Assembly (NCBI RefSeq): GCF_026210795.1
Contig: NC_089446.1
Coordinates: 2,757,001-2,821,000, forward strand
Length of the DNA stretch: 64,000 nt
DNA from: Rhizophagus irregularis
Lineage: Eukaryota > Glomeromycota > Glomeromycetes > Glomerales > Glomeraceae
Direction: 5' to 3'
Below, piece by piece: positions 10,282 to 20,729 of the stretch. Under the pieces are notes generated by a model. That model did no database searches, had not been told where the DNA came from, and saw only the letters and a program-made list of their open reading frames with translations. How positions within the stretch are numbered: position 1 is the first letter of the stretch; each line of letters begins with the position of its first letter. The translations under genes and the position numbers were made by a program.

Positions 10282-11362
10282 GATCTATTTACTGTGTAAA
10301 GTAGTACAGCATGAGATAGTGTTACATTATACCTTCGTGAAATTTCGGCTAAATTAAAGTAATGCCGGCCGAATTAATTTGGTTGACCAGAATTACGTAA
10401 TATTTATTATATGCGTATCATTCGAGAACGTAAATTTGAACATGTTATATTTCTTCATCTTAATGTTACATAAAGTAATTCAAATCCGAACGCGGGCTTT
10501 TCAATCAATGCTATGGACGGTATAACTTTTTCGTAACCCGTTTTCATTTATGCCAATGATAATATTATAAAATCGTTATATATATTTGTTGAAAAGTGTG
10601 AGGATGTTTCTATTGATAAAAAAAAAATTCTTCTATAACATCAATGATATCGCAACCGTTATATGAGCATTCACTGGCTATTGGCACTTGAAATTCATTC
10701 ATCTTTTTTTTTTTTTGAATCGATTGAAAGTAATTGCATTAATACCTTTTCATCAACCCATATTCAGCTCGTTTCATTTACTAATATGTAAAATATAGAC
10801 AATTTGCCATACTCCATACGATCCGATAAATACAAAACGATTTTCAAACTTTTGGATATATTTTAATAATAAAATTTGGATACAAATTATCGTATGAAAG
10901 GGAATTTTCGTAAATTACAAAAGCTTTAGCTCTTATACCATTCTGTATACTTCTCATCAAATGGACACTTATAGAAAATATTTTTAATTTTATTAAAATC
11001 AAAAATATAATTTAATTAATCGCTAAGGAGTAAGGATGCCCCTATCAGGGCTTTGACCTGATCAAGTGAGCATTTAATTATGCCAAATTTGAAATTGGAC
11101 ATATCATGGGATAATTTTTTTGCTTTGCATTTGATTGGTTGACTACAGAACATTATTAATTTTTTTTTTGAATTACATAAATTAAGTGCATGTGATTAGT
11201 GTAATCAATCACACGTTTATGTGAATTATAGTAATTCATCGAAGATTCCCATTTGCAAAAACAATAACGTCTAAACATGTGCAAGAAGATTGTTCAATAA
11301 CGCCATAGCCCTTAATTGGTAATATTAATCGTCTTTTAAAAATCAAGTTCGTTACGTGAATT
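10282..11362. other. Divergent intergenic region between F-box and BTB genes
   Basis: This region separates two genes that point away from each other and so must hold both promoters. It contains an ATGCCGGCCGAATTAATT motif at about 10362 that recurs in part elsewhere in the window. A short hairpin at 11048-11066 (ATCAGG, 7-nt loop, CCTGAT) is also present. No ORF of coding character. Confidence 0.45.
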
Positions 11363-11374
11363 GGTCATGTGACC
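11363..11374. promoter_or_regulatory. Palindrome GGTCATGTGACC upstream of the BTB gene
   Basis: Two inverted GGTCA half-sites with a 2-nt spacer, 15 bp before a TATATTTAA (11389-11397) and 89 bp before the ATG at 11459. A palindrome this G+C-rich and this close to the core promoter could bind a dimeric transcription factor. No factor is identified. Confidence 0.35.
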
Positions 11375-11458
11375 CGTATCTTTTTTTTTATATTTAAGGA
11401 GTTGATGCTTTTGAAAACTATTTACATTTATTTATCGCTTACTATTATATGATTAGAC

Positions 11459-12940
11459 ATGTCATCTCATTATTGGTCAGAAGTTATTCAAGATTTTGAA
11501 AATGCTCTTCAAAATGAAGATCGTTACGATATAATCATTAAAGCCGGAGAAGATCCTGATGTCAAGGAACTTCGAGCAAATTCGTTTGTGCTTTGTGCTA
11601 GATGTTCGTACTTTAAGAGAGCATTATCTAACGAGTGGGAGGAAATTGATGATGATGGTAATTATATTTTCAAAAAACCAAATATCTCTTTTGAAGTATT
11701 CCAATTAATTCTCAGGTAAATAAATATTTTTAATTAGTTTATTATTTATTGCTCGATAAGATCTCAATATATTTATTGTACTTTTAAAAAATATTACAGA
11801 TATTTATATACAGGTACTATAGATTATAATCAATACAACAAGGATGTGATTTTGCAATGTTTAGTCGCGTCTGATGAATTAGGTTTGGATAAGTTGATTG
11901 AGCATATCCAAGAATATTTGGTTAAAAATGAAGAATATTTGCATAAAGATCCAGTTGGTACACTTCAAATCATTTATCAACATGAACCATTCGCAAGTCT
12001 AAAAGATTATTGCTTAGAAATCATTAGCGAAGAACCAAAGATTCTTTTTTCGTCTCAAAACTTTTCATCATTAGAAAAACCGATTATTACTATGGTACTT
12101 CAAAGAGATGACCTTAATATGGAAGAAATTGATATATGGGAATCTATTCTTAGATGGCTTTTTGTTCATTATTTAAAGGTCGGTAAAGACGATTCAACAT
12201 GGTCATCAGAAGATTTAACAAGTGTTAAACAAACTATAAAAGAATATATTCCATTTATTAGATTTTATGATATTTCTAAGGAAGATTTCTATTTAAGAGT
12301 GTACCCATATAAAGATCTTTTGCCTCAAGATTTGCTCAATGATATCCTTCGATATCATATGGTTCCAAATTCCATTCCAATGTTGAATTTCAAACCTTCT
12401 AGAAGTCGTAAAACTACCTCTGTTTTAATTAATCATGATATATTTAAGCTCTTTGCGAAATGGATCGATAATAAAAATAACGATTATACTCAACAAAATA
12501 TACCATATAAATTCAACTTACTTCTGCGTGGCACTAGAGATGGTTTTGATCCTGATATGTTTCATCAATTATGTGATGAAAAAGGCGCTACGATTTCTAT
12601 TGCAAGAATTAAAGATTCTAAACAAATTGTTGGTGGTTATAATCCATTAAGTTGGAACTCGAATGGTTCATATATGAATACAAGCGAAAGCTTTTTATTT
12701 TACATTACAGACGTCGGAAACCTCAGTTCTGCTAAGATAGGACGTGTTTTTAGGTATCATCAAAATGCGATATATGGTGATAGTGGCTATGGGCCAACTT
12801 TTGGTAATGGGCATGATTTGTACGCACAAAATAAATCTTGGTCTGCTAGTAATGGAAATGCTTACACCAACATTAACATCCCATCTAGTTTTACAATTGA
12901 TGAGTACGAAGTATTTCAAGTTGCGAAGAAAAGCCTTTAA
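11459..12940 (+). CDS. BTB-BACK-TLDc domain protein (two exons)
   Basis: CDS is 11459-11715 joined to 11800-12940. The 84-bp intron begins GTAAAT and ends TTACAG. Splicing restores an Arg codon and joins FQLILR to YLYTGTIDYN, a classic BTB core, giving 465 residues. BTB/POZ: about residues 20-125 (DRYDIIIKAG, ELRANSFVLCARCSYFKRAL, RYLYTGTIDYN). BACK: about 130-240. TLDc: about 290-465 (FKLLL-type FNLLLRGTRDGFDP, CDEKGATISIAR, VGGYNPLSW, and FTIDEYEVFQV at the end). BTB-BACK proteins usually dimerise and bind Cullin-3 as ubiquitin-ligase adaptors. TLDc domains are linked to oxidative-stress responses and V-ATPase regulation in other eukaryotes. This architecture is strongly expanded in Glomeromycotina. 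The start is the first Met, just before the BTB fold. Nothing is missing. The substrate is unknown. Confidence 0.93.
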
Positions 12941-13756
12941 AACTCTTTAAAAATTTTTGTTTATAATTTTTATAATTTTTTTTTTTGTTACATTGATTTA
13001 TAAAAAAAAATAAAAATCAAATTATTGGACACAAAATTCACCAAAACTGATTAAAAAAATCTTTTTGATCTATTCACTATTTCTTATTTGCTACCAAGTA
13101 CCGATTTTTATAAGTAAAAGATTAATTTTTTTTGTTTGTGGAGATCTCATGCTTGTTTACAAGTTATGCCACATCAGGTGACTGATAATCCCTGCTCAAT
13201 GTCTGAAATATGAAACAGGGGTTGAAGTCTACAAGGCGTACCTCAAGACCCAATTCAGATTTTTCTTTGCTAGTAGGTGAGATTTTTTGTTCTATTTTAA
13301 TTTTACGATATTTGAATCTCTTTGAACCTGAAACAATACAGATGAAAAATCCAGCTTATATAACTAACAAATTGCCGGTTTTTCTAACATTGATTTCATG
13401 GGTCAACCTTTTACAATTGGTTCTTACGTGTAAACAAGTACTATTTAGAACGCGAATTCTTTTAAATAGAACATGAAATTTGTACTACAGAACTGGATTA
13501 TGCATTGCAGTGCATCTGGCGTGTAACTTACCGAAAATCTATCCTTCTGTTCGATCACAAGCTCCGCAGAATTGTATAAATTGCTGAAAAATTCCTAGAA
13601 TCGGAATTTAAATTTTCATTTCCGTTAAATTAAAATAATTATCTATAATCCAAAAAAAAAAAAAAATTCTTTCCCATTCATAATACGCAGTTTCTTCCCC
13701 CGTCTAAAATTTTTTTCTTTCTTTTTTTTTTTGAAGGAATTTATTATTATAGCAAA
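12941..13756. other. Intergenic, between BTB gene and nine-exon gene
   Basis: Convergence of poly-T tracts and short frames. The frame at 13210-13476 (88 codons) has no recognisable domain and no promoter signal. A TATAAATT at about 13574 and a C/T-rich leader at 13665-13735 may serve the following gene. Confidence 0.4.
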
Positions 13757-15168
13757 ATGTCACAAGATGATTTCGGCTGTACATCATCAAATCCTATCAG
13801 AACCTTAGTTGGAAATTTACTTATGAATGAACGAAATGTAAATGATTATGTGTGAATATTTTTATTTCTTAATAATTTTATTTATTCAATTATTTTTATT
13901 TTGAATAAAAATATTTAGAATGAAAGAACGATATTGAAAAATTTGGATACTGTACGTAAAATATAACCTTAATTAAGAATAATTTTTTAAAAAAAATTTA
14001 TAATTTGATGAGAACTAAAATTAATTTTTTTCCAATTAGAGTAATCAATTTCGTAAGTTAGATGATACTAGCGAAGAATTAGAAGAGGTTTGTGTCCCTT
14101 TTTTTGGATATTAGAAAACACGTGATTGAAACCAAGGTGCAAAATGTTTAAATTTACTTTATCTGCAATATAAGATGAAGGAAGAATTTTTTGGCGTAAA
14201 AGAAGTTAATATTATTAAAGTGAGCAATAACATCAAATACTTATTATCCAAAGGTAAATATTTATGTGTAATATTTGATTGTTTTATTTATCATATTAAA
14301 AGAATATTTTTCTTAGTCCTAATCTTTTTATATAGTATTACTTAAAGCTAATAAATCAAGAAAAACGAAATTAATAGTTAATCAACAAAGTGATGCGAGT
14401 TATTCTGTATGGGTTCTATAAGACCTACAATATTTTATTTATTGTAATGTTCGAACGTTAATTTGATGTTCTGACTTTAATTCTTTTTTACTTTTTGGTA
14501 GATTACATTTGCTCCGGTCGTTGGAAAGTTCAAGAAATTTAAATTAAAATGCTCATTTCAAATTGATGTGTACATTCCAAAGAATAATGTACAATTCAAA
14601 TATTCTCATAAGAGAAGTATAAGATACCTAATCGATACTCAAGATTCTAAAAAATTCAACACAGGTAAATATTATTAAAAAACGAAGATTTCGTGATTTT
14701 ATAGCTAAATATTACTTATCATCAATTTAGAACAACATGACCAACTTTCTTTGATGGCAATTAAAGCCTATGCTGATTGGTTGAAATCTATTTTTGAATC
14801 TGGTAAAAACATGATTAATTTTTGCTTGATTTTATTATTTAATTATTCATAATATTTTTTTTTTTCAGGAGGATTCGGAATGAAGTTAAGAAGCGTAAAA
14901 TTTACACAAAGTAATTCTATTAATATTTAATTGATAATTGATAAATCTATTTAATTCATAATAATAGTTATTGTTATATTTTGTAGTTGAACGAATGAAG
15001 GATAAAACCAAAAAACAAAAGAAAAAGGGAGAAAAGAAAGAGAAAAGAAAGAACAAAGCGAAAAGGACAGAAGAAATGAATAAAAAGGATGAAGATAAAA
15101 AAGATACAATTAAATGTGAAAATAAAGAGATAGAGAGGCCAATATATATCGTAAAATCTAAATTGTAG
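13757..15168 (+). CDS. Nine-exon gene for a Lys-rich-tailed protein, unknown function
   Basis: Small exons with consistent phases make one frame: 13757-13837 (or to 13849), 13919-13951, 14040-14087, 14175-14253, 14336-14406, 14502-14664, 14731-14802, 14869-14910, 14987-15168. Introns are about 58-95 bp. Most donors are GTAAAT or similar and the acceptors are TAG, AAG or CAG. The product is 256 residues (260 if exon 1 uses the GTGTGA donor at 13850 and not GTAAAT at 13838). The middle (exons 5-7) is a folded-looking stretch: ITFAPVVGKFKKFKLKCSFQ, then VYIPKNNVQFKY, then LSLMAIKAYADWLKSIFES. The last exon is a highly charged Lys/Glu tail (KDKTKKQKKKGEKKEKRKNK) that could act as a nuclear or nucleolar signal or bind nucleic acid. 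I do not recognise the family. The match of nine exons in phase supports a real, intact gene. Confidence 0.7.
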
Positions 15169-15902
15169 TTTAAAAAATATGAATCTATAGATTACGATGT
15201 AGGCTTTTAACTTATATACTATTGTAGCAATTTAGGAATATAAAATATTAAATAACTTATAAACGCTTAAATTTGTTGTTTGCAATAATTTTTAATAATT
15301 TGTATTTTTCAATTAGTAGTAATAATTTAATACACAAACTCAATATTATAATAATATCGCGACTTTGCATTGTGAACACAACCAAAGTTTGTAGTATCAG
15401 AAGAACGTTTCGCTTAAATCTAAATTCAAATTAGAAACCATACCCAATTGGAGAAAAATTAGCTCGTTCGGAAAAACAGGGCTAAAGAATTATAAATTAC
15501 TTCGTCCAATTTATGGTTCAGAAGCCAAGAAATAATTAATCCCGAATAGAAAGAAATGCCTGATTTGTAGAAGTAATTACATATGAGTGGAATATGAATT
15601 TCCTATTCCTATGTTTAATAAAAATAATTTAATATTAAAGACTAATTTTTTTTAAGAAATGTGCACATAAATGCCTAAATACTTCAGACAAACCATTTGA
15701 ATTTAAAATAAAATAATTTCAATAAATTATTTTATGAAGCAAATTCCTCAAACGTTGTAGTAAAGATGTAATCTTTATCCTCAATGTTTTTTTATAATGA
15801 TTGGTGTGACATAACCAGATGCAAGTTATATACTCCGAAAAATTATGAGGCCCATGACATTCAAATTTCAAAGTACAATATAATACAATATTATCTATTA
15901 TC
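15169..15902. other. Intergenic, no gene seen
   Basis: The 3' flank of the nine-exon gene, then AT-rich spacer. No sustained open frame and no repeat of note. Confidence 0.45.
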
Positions 15903-16060
15903 GATAAAACACTAAATGTTGGTGATGATGAGCCTTTGGTTTGTCATAACATTGTTGAAACGTTAAAATTTGATCTAAATGATGATCATTTTGGTCTAGA
16001 ATAGAATGAATTGAGAATGCGATCAACTATTCAATTAATCCAAAATAGAGTCTAAATGGA
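15903..16060 (+). pseudogene. Short decayed coding fragment, unknown family
   Basis: One frame reads TLNVGDDEPLVCHNIVETLK and FDLNDDHFGLE to a TAG at 16002-16004, then continues NELRMRSTIQLIQNRV to another TAG. Composition is protein-like and the frame is kept across the first stop, so this is probably a gene relic. No homologue recognised. Confidence 0.27.
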
Positions 16061-16540
16061 ATTAAATTTTCCGCTCAATTAACCGACAATCAAATTACCT
16101 TAATCGAAGGTGCATCTCACTGACAATCAAATTATCGACAATCATCCACTTTTCTATCAATCAATACAAACCAACGGTATAAAAGAAACTAGTTTTTAGG
16201 AATTAAACAATTAATATAAAATCTTCTTAATATTGCGCAATAATTAAACCTAGTTTTATAAACTTAATTGGAAAAGTTCAATTTGCAATTGTTAACGAAG
16301 AATAAAAGAAATGATTGATTGTTTAGTTGAAACGATCGATGAAGACTGTCGGGATAAAAATACCGTGAAAAAGTGATGTACATTTAAACATTCACGTGAT
16401 GATTATTACGCGAACATACTATACAGTACTATTTGCAAAACACGATAAAAAACACGATATGATGTTGTAAATATGACTTCAAGAATTTCCAAAATTCTTA
16501 ATATGTTATTTGAGTGATCTATATTTCCTTCACTAACGTA

Positions 16541-16680
16541 TAGCACCCGGGTACAAATCAATTTACCCCATTAAAAAAATTGAATCGTATCCGGGGGTAC
16601 TTTGTATGGAAAATGGAAATCCTATATCCGGGTATATTATGAGGGGGTACGCCAAAACGGGGGTCCCTTAGTCAGTGCTA
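16541..16680. mobile_element. 140-bp MITE with TA flanks, mariner-like
   Basis: Starts TAGCAC and ends GTGCTA, and is flanked on both sides by TA (16539-16540 and 16681-16682), the target duplication of Tc1/mariner elements. The interior is far richer in G+C than its surroundings (CCCGGGTAC, ATCCGGGGGTACTTTG, AACGGGGGTCCC) and codes for nothing. I infer a non-autonomous DNA transposon. The inverted repeat is short, so a chance origin is not excluded. Confidence 0.55.
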
Positions 16681-16682
16681 TA

Positions 16683-18649
16683 CGGTAATTAACGCGCTTT
16701 ATTATCTACAATTGATAGTCTTTATGCAGGTATAAAAATAATATATTAGTGGATGATGATCTATATTTTCTGTCGAAGCTGCTGATATAATGGTTAGTAT
16801 CACGTTAGCTTTATTTTTGTTACTTGCATTGCAATGATTTCAACAAAACTACTTTCAATATCTGGTTTGTTTTTCACGCTAAATAAAAGAAAGCATAATA
16901 GCCCTAAAACCATTCCGAAACATTTTTGTGGATCAGTTGTTTTCGTCTTGTGTTTATATCTTACCATTACTGTTAATGTATTATGTGAATCTAATCCTTT
17001 TCTTTATTGCATAATCTTTGTATCTCACTCGTTGACGTAATAATTGAAGTTCAGCTCTTAAAAGTTGCATGTGAGAAAGAAGCAAAAGTATCGATATTGA
17101 CCCGTCAGGTGATATTTTCTTGACCACCCTTGCTTATTGTAAAATATATTATGCGGGCTAAATCAGACACGTCGTACAGGTCAAGAACGATACCTTTGCG
17201 AGAAAGAGTTTACTTTACAACTACACTTACTTTCGAATAGCAGACCGATCGATATTATCAAATATCAACTTATGAATTTTGAATAAAAATGCTCATGATT
17301 ATGATAAAATTCGTATTGGAACAGATCAGTTATCATTATAAACTGAAACTATTGATGATTATTCAAAAAAAAACTCGGAAAAAAATATATTCTAACGGAT
17401 AAATTTTTTAATTAACTTACCTTTGAGTAAGTTTAGATTCAGGCATAAAGCTACCAATTTATTAATCCCGCTATTTTTTTTCCATATTGATCACATCATC
17501 TTAATAAATAAAACTTTTTTACCGCTACTATTTGTCCCAATAACGTAAAATTTTAAAAGTATAACGCGATATGCCGGCTGATCAAAAGTAAAATCAATAT
17601 ACACGTAAAGGCTTTAAAAGTACGTACATATCAATAAGATTAGTTATAGTACCGGATGTATCTTGTGAGGAAAGAATATTATGCATAAAAATATTATATT
17701 TCAAAAATAATATTTTTTTCGCATTTACTTTTTTATCAACGAATCATATATGATACTATTTATAGAAAGCGCTATTGTAAAATTAATTATTTAGAGCATT
17801 AAATTAATTATTGGTTTCTAGTTAATCTGCTGAGCTTTAAACATACGGTAAAATTATTGAAAAATAGTAACAGATAACGTTTTAAAAAATTTTCTCGCTT
17901 TAAAAAAAGGCTAACGTCACATTCTGAGACGTGATTTGCTGTTACTAACAATCTAACAATCTAGTAATACTGGTTAACTGACCAGAATTATGAATTTGCC
18001 ATTAATCTTAGCTAAAATTTTAGCTATTAAAAATTAACTATAAAGTCTAATAGACACCAACGTAGTGACCTAACTACAACAGTCATTCACAGCATTCACA
18101 AAGAAATATTTAAAATATTTCTATGAGTAGGAATCATCATGCGAAATCAAGTTCATAATTATTCTTTCTTATTTTTCCGTTCAATTATAATATATTATTA
18201 ATATCAAACCATTAGGATTGAATGAACGAAAATATTAGTAATTCCTTCATATAATCAATAAACATTGCTTAAATAAATGATAACATAAGTAAATAAATTT
18301 CTTGACTAATTCATCAAATTTAGTTATGTGAATTAGATGTATCGTAGTACATTTAAATCATCCGTTTGGTGTTACCAATAAACAAATATCTCGGCCCAGC
18401 TCAAGAATTTTTCACTTATTAAAAAAATTTTGTAAGTACACAAATATAAGCGAATGCAGTACCTTACTATCATTTTTATGTTAATAACTTCCTTGAAATC
18501 AAATTTTGAAGCTACGAAGCAGAGATCAACTATCTCAGGTTTTTCATAATCTTCTAAACAAATATTTCCGTAATAAATATATCTATTCTGAAATAAAAGG
18601 ATTAATTAATAATTAGTTATTTGACAGTAAATACGAATATTGGCCTACG
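16683..18649. other. Intergenic, no gene seen
   Basis: About 2 kb of AT-rich sequence. The frame at 16834-17040 (68 codons) begins with a hydrophobic stretch but lacks a signal-peptide cleavage pattern, a family resemblance or a promoter, and I do not call it a gene. Confidence 0.4.
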
Positions 18650-19073
18650 ATTCACATTAATCAAGTTTATTATGTTTAAACAAGAACCGTGCACGTCTCA
18701 AAAATGTCCTAATTTCTTATCTTCAGTTCCATCTGCTTCGTTCTACTTTGCTAGAAATATAAAAAAAAAAATTATTAATGATAAACTGAGATTTTCTTGG
18801 TTAGTTAAAACAAGGGTAAACTTATGATTTATTTGGTTGCGCTTTACCATAATTTTTAGTTTTTTAGTTTTTAACGAAGTAAGTCTTACTTTATTGTAAT
18901 AATGTAACAATACTGAGATAAATATAATACATTACAGATATATGATATATCTGCACTTTCTCGGAATCGACTTATCACCGTGATGTGAAGATACTAAAAA
19001 ACCATAACAAAAATCGCTTTACCCACATAGTGCAATTTCCGGTTTTATTCAAAAAAACTTAAGCCAGATTGAG
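18650..19073 (+). repeat. Old direct duplication, copy A
   Basis: Diverged twin of 19476-19919. Shared blocks in the same order are: TTCACATTAA, TCCTAATTTCTTATCTT, GCTTCGT, GACTTATCACCGTGA and AATCGCTTTACC, then TTTCCGG and AAGCCA.ATTGAG. The two copies are about 850 bp apart. No coding potential survives in either. Confidence 0.5.
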
Positions 19074-19172
19074 GATTACAAATAATTATAGCTAAAGTTT
19101 TTTTGATAATTTACATTTTAGGAAGTTATTAAAGAAATGTAATAAAAAAAGGTATATAAAACGTGTGGACAG

Positions 19173-19424
19173 GTGCTTCGATCAGTGTACGGATTGATCC
19201 ATATTGATCCGGATTAAACCGAAGATCCGGATGAAAATCGTGCGGATACATCCGGATCGTCAAATTTCGGATTACAAAATATTTCCAAGACCAATGAGCA
19301 TATAAATATATAATGGTAAAGCTAAAATTCTAAAATAATTATCTTTTATCCGGATTTTCATTAATTAAAAGTTTTCATCCGGATTAAATCATCAGAAGTT
19401 CGAATTTCACCTGGATCGAAGCAC
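19173..19424. mobile_element. 252-bp MITE-like element between the two duplicate copies
   Basis: Ends are exact inverted repeats GTGCTTCGATC (19173-19183) and GATCGAAGCAC (19414-19424). Inside, ATCCGGAT-type motifs recur at least six times on both strands, unlike flanking DNA. No ORF. No clear target-site duplication. Probably a non-autonomous DNA element. Confidence 0.5.
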
Positions 19425-19475
19425 TAGTAAACATTTTGGTACGTAAAAATTATGTCTTTTACTAAAATATGAATA

Positions 19476-19919
19476 TTCACATTAACTAAGTTTATGACGT
19501 TTATTATTACGTTGAAACAAAGAAACGTACTCGTCCTAATTTCTTATCTTTAGTTTCGTCGGCTTCGTATCACTTTGTTAGAAATTTATTAAATAAAAAA
19601 AAAAATATTAATGGTAAGCTGAAATTTTCTGGGTTGGTATTCTTGCTATTAAAGCTAAAGTAAATTTATGATTTTTATTTGGACCATATATTTGTATATA
19701 AGTCTTGCTTGCTTTGGTAATCTATATTATCTTTATTATAATAAAGATAAGCATAATGCGATATAAGTTTGGTAATCTATATTATCTTAAAGATAAGCAT
19801 AATGCATTATAGACTTTCCAGAATCGACTTATCACCGTGACTATACTAAAAAAAAATCGCTTTACCATATAGCGTAGTTTCCGGTTTATTATAAAAAAAA
19901 AAAACTAAGCCAAATTGAG
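19476..19919 (+). repeat. Old direct duplication, copy B
   Basis: Diverged twin of 18650-19073 with the same ordered blocks. An additional internal echo, GGTAATCTATATTATCTT with AAAGATAAGCATAATGC, occurs twice at about 19719-19800, which is a smaller tandem duplication private to this copy. Confidence 0.5.
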
Positions 19920-19925
19920 TAGTAT

Positions 19926-20471
19926 CACGGTGAGGAATGATGAGTGTAAATTTAATTTGGTCCAATATCAAATTGTAGTTTAATTCCAACGATCAGATCG
20001 GCCTGCATATAACACATATGATAAATAATTTTCAATCCGAACTTATATGATAAAAATTTTTATTTTTTAATCAAGTGATTGGTAATTCTTTGAAACATAT
20101 ACGTTCTCATTTTTGTTTAGATGATCACTTAATCAGCTGAGTTACATTAACGCACTATTAAAATTACAATTAATGTATGGTAATTATTTTAATTATAAGT
20201 GATCAATTATTAGCAATGATTAATTTAACAAACCACGTTGTTGAATAAATATATTTGATGTACAGTATATAGGAAATGGGAATTGTCGTTATTTATAATT
20301 TAAATTATGTAAAAAAGATTATTTACCAATTTACCGGATGATACTTTATTAATACATAGTATGTATGATCAAATCTTTTTAGAATGGGATTTATTGTCGT
20401 GTAGTTATTACGTCGGGAATCTCAAAATTAGATATATTTACTACATCTTGTTAAGTTATAATTAGTTATAA
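19926..20471. other. Intergenic, nothing recognised
   Basis: AT-rich sequence with stops in all frames at short intervals. Confidence 0.4.
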
Positions 20472-20729
20472 TATAGCATCACTCCCCCAAATCTTTACGT
20501 AGATATCACCAGATTACCAGGTAATACCAATATAGCTATTGCCTCTGCAGTTACGGCTTATTCTAGAATGATTATTAATAAATATAAATTGGAGGCAATT
20601 AAACTAGGATTGGAGCTTTATTATTCTGATACTGATTCTCTGATTCTCTGTGGTCCTTTACCACATTCAATAATAGATACCGGGTTTTGTTGCCATTACA
20701 CCAAAATCTTGCCGATAATTATTTCCTAA
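20472..20729 (+). pseudogene. Relic of a family B DNA polymerase of linear-plasmid type
   Basis: An 85-codon open stretch encodes LPGNTNIAIASAVTAYSRMI, then about 15 residues later YYSDTDSLIL. YSDTDS is motif C (YxDTDS) of family B DNA polymerases, with the metal-binding aspartates. The NIAIASAVTAYSR helix before it matches the region before motif C in protein-primed polymerases of linear mitochondrial plasmids. The rest of the enzyme (exonuclease, motifs A and B, N-terminus) is missing, and stops close the frame on both sides, so it is not functional. Plasmid-type polymerase fragments are known in mitochondrial DNA of Rhizophagus relatives. A mitochondrial or plasmid origin of this nuclear-looking copy is inference. 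Confidence 0.65.

Noticed and set aside
11033-11075. tRNA-like hairpin ATCAGG-loop-CCTGAT
   Set aside because: Only one stem exists; no acceptor, D or T arm and no B box.
12435-12950. Open frames in other phases within the BTB-TLDc gene
   Set aside because: They are shadows of the TLDc-coding exon, which has clear domain motifs in its own frame.
16834-17040. Possible small secreted or membrane peptide
   Set aside because: A hydrophobic segment is present but the signal-peptide layout is poor and the flanks show no gene signals.
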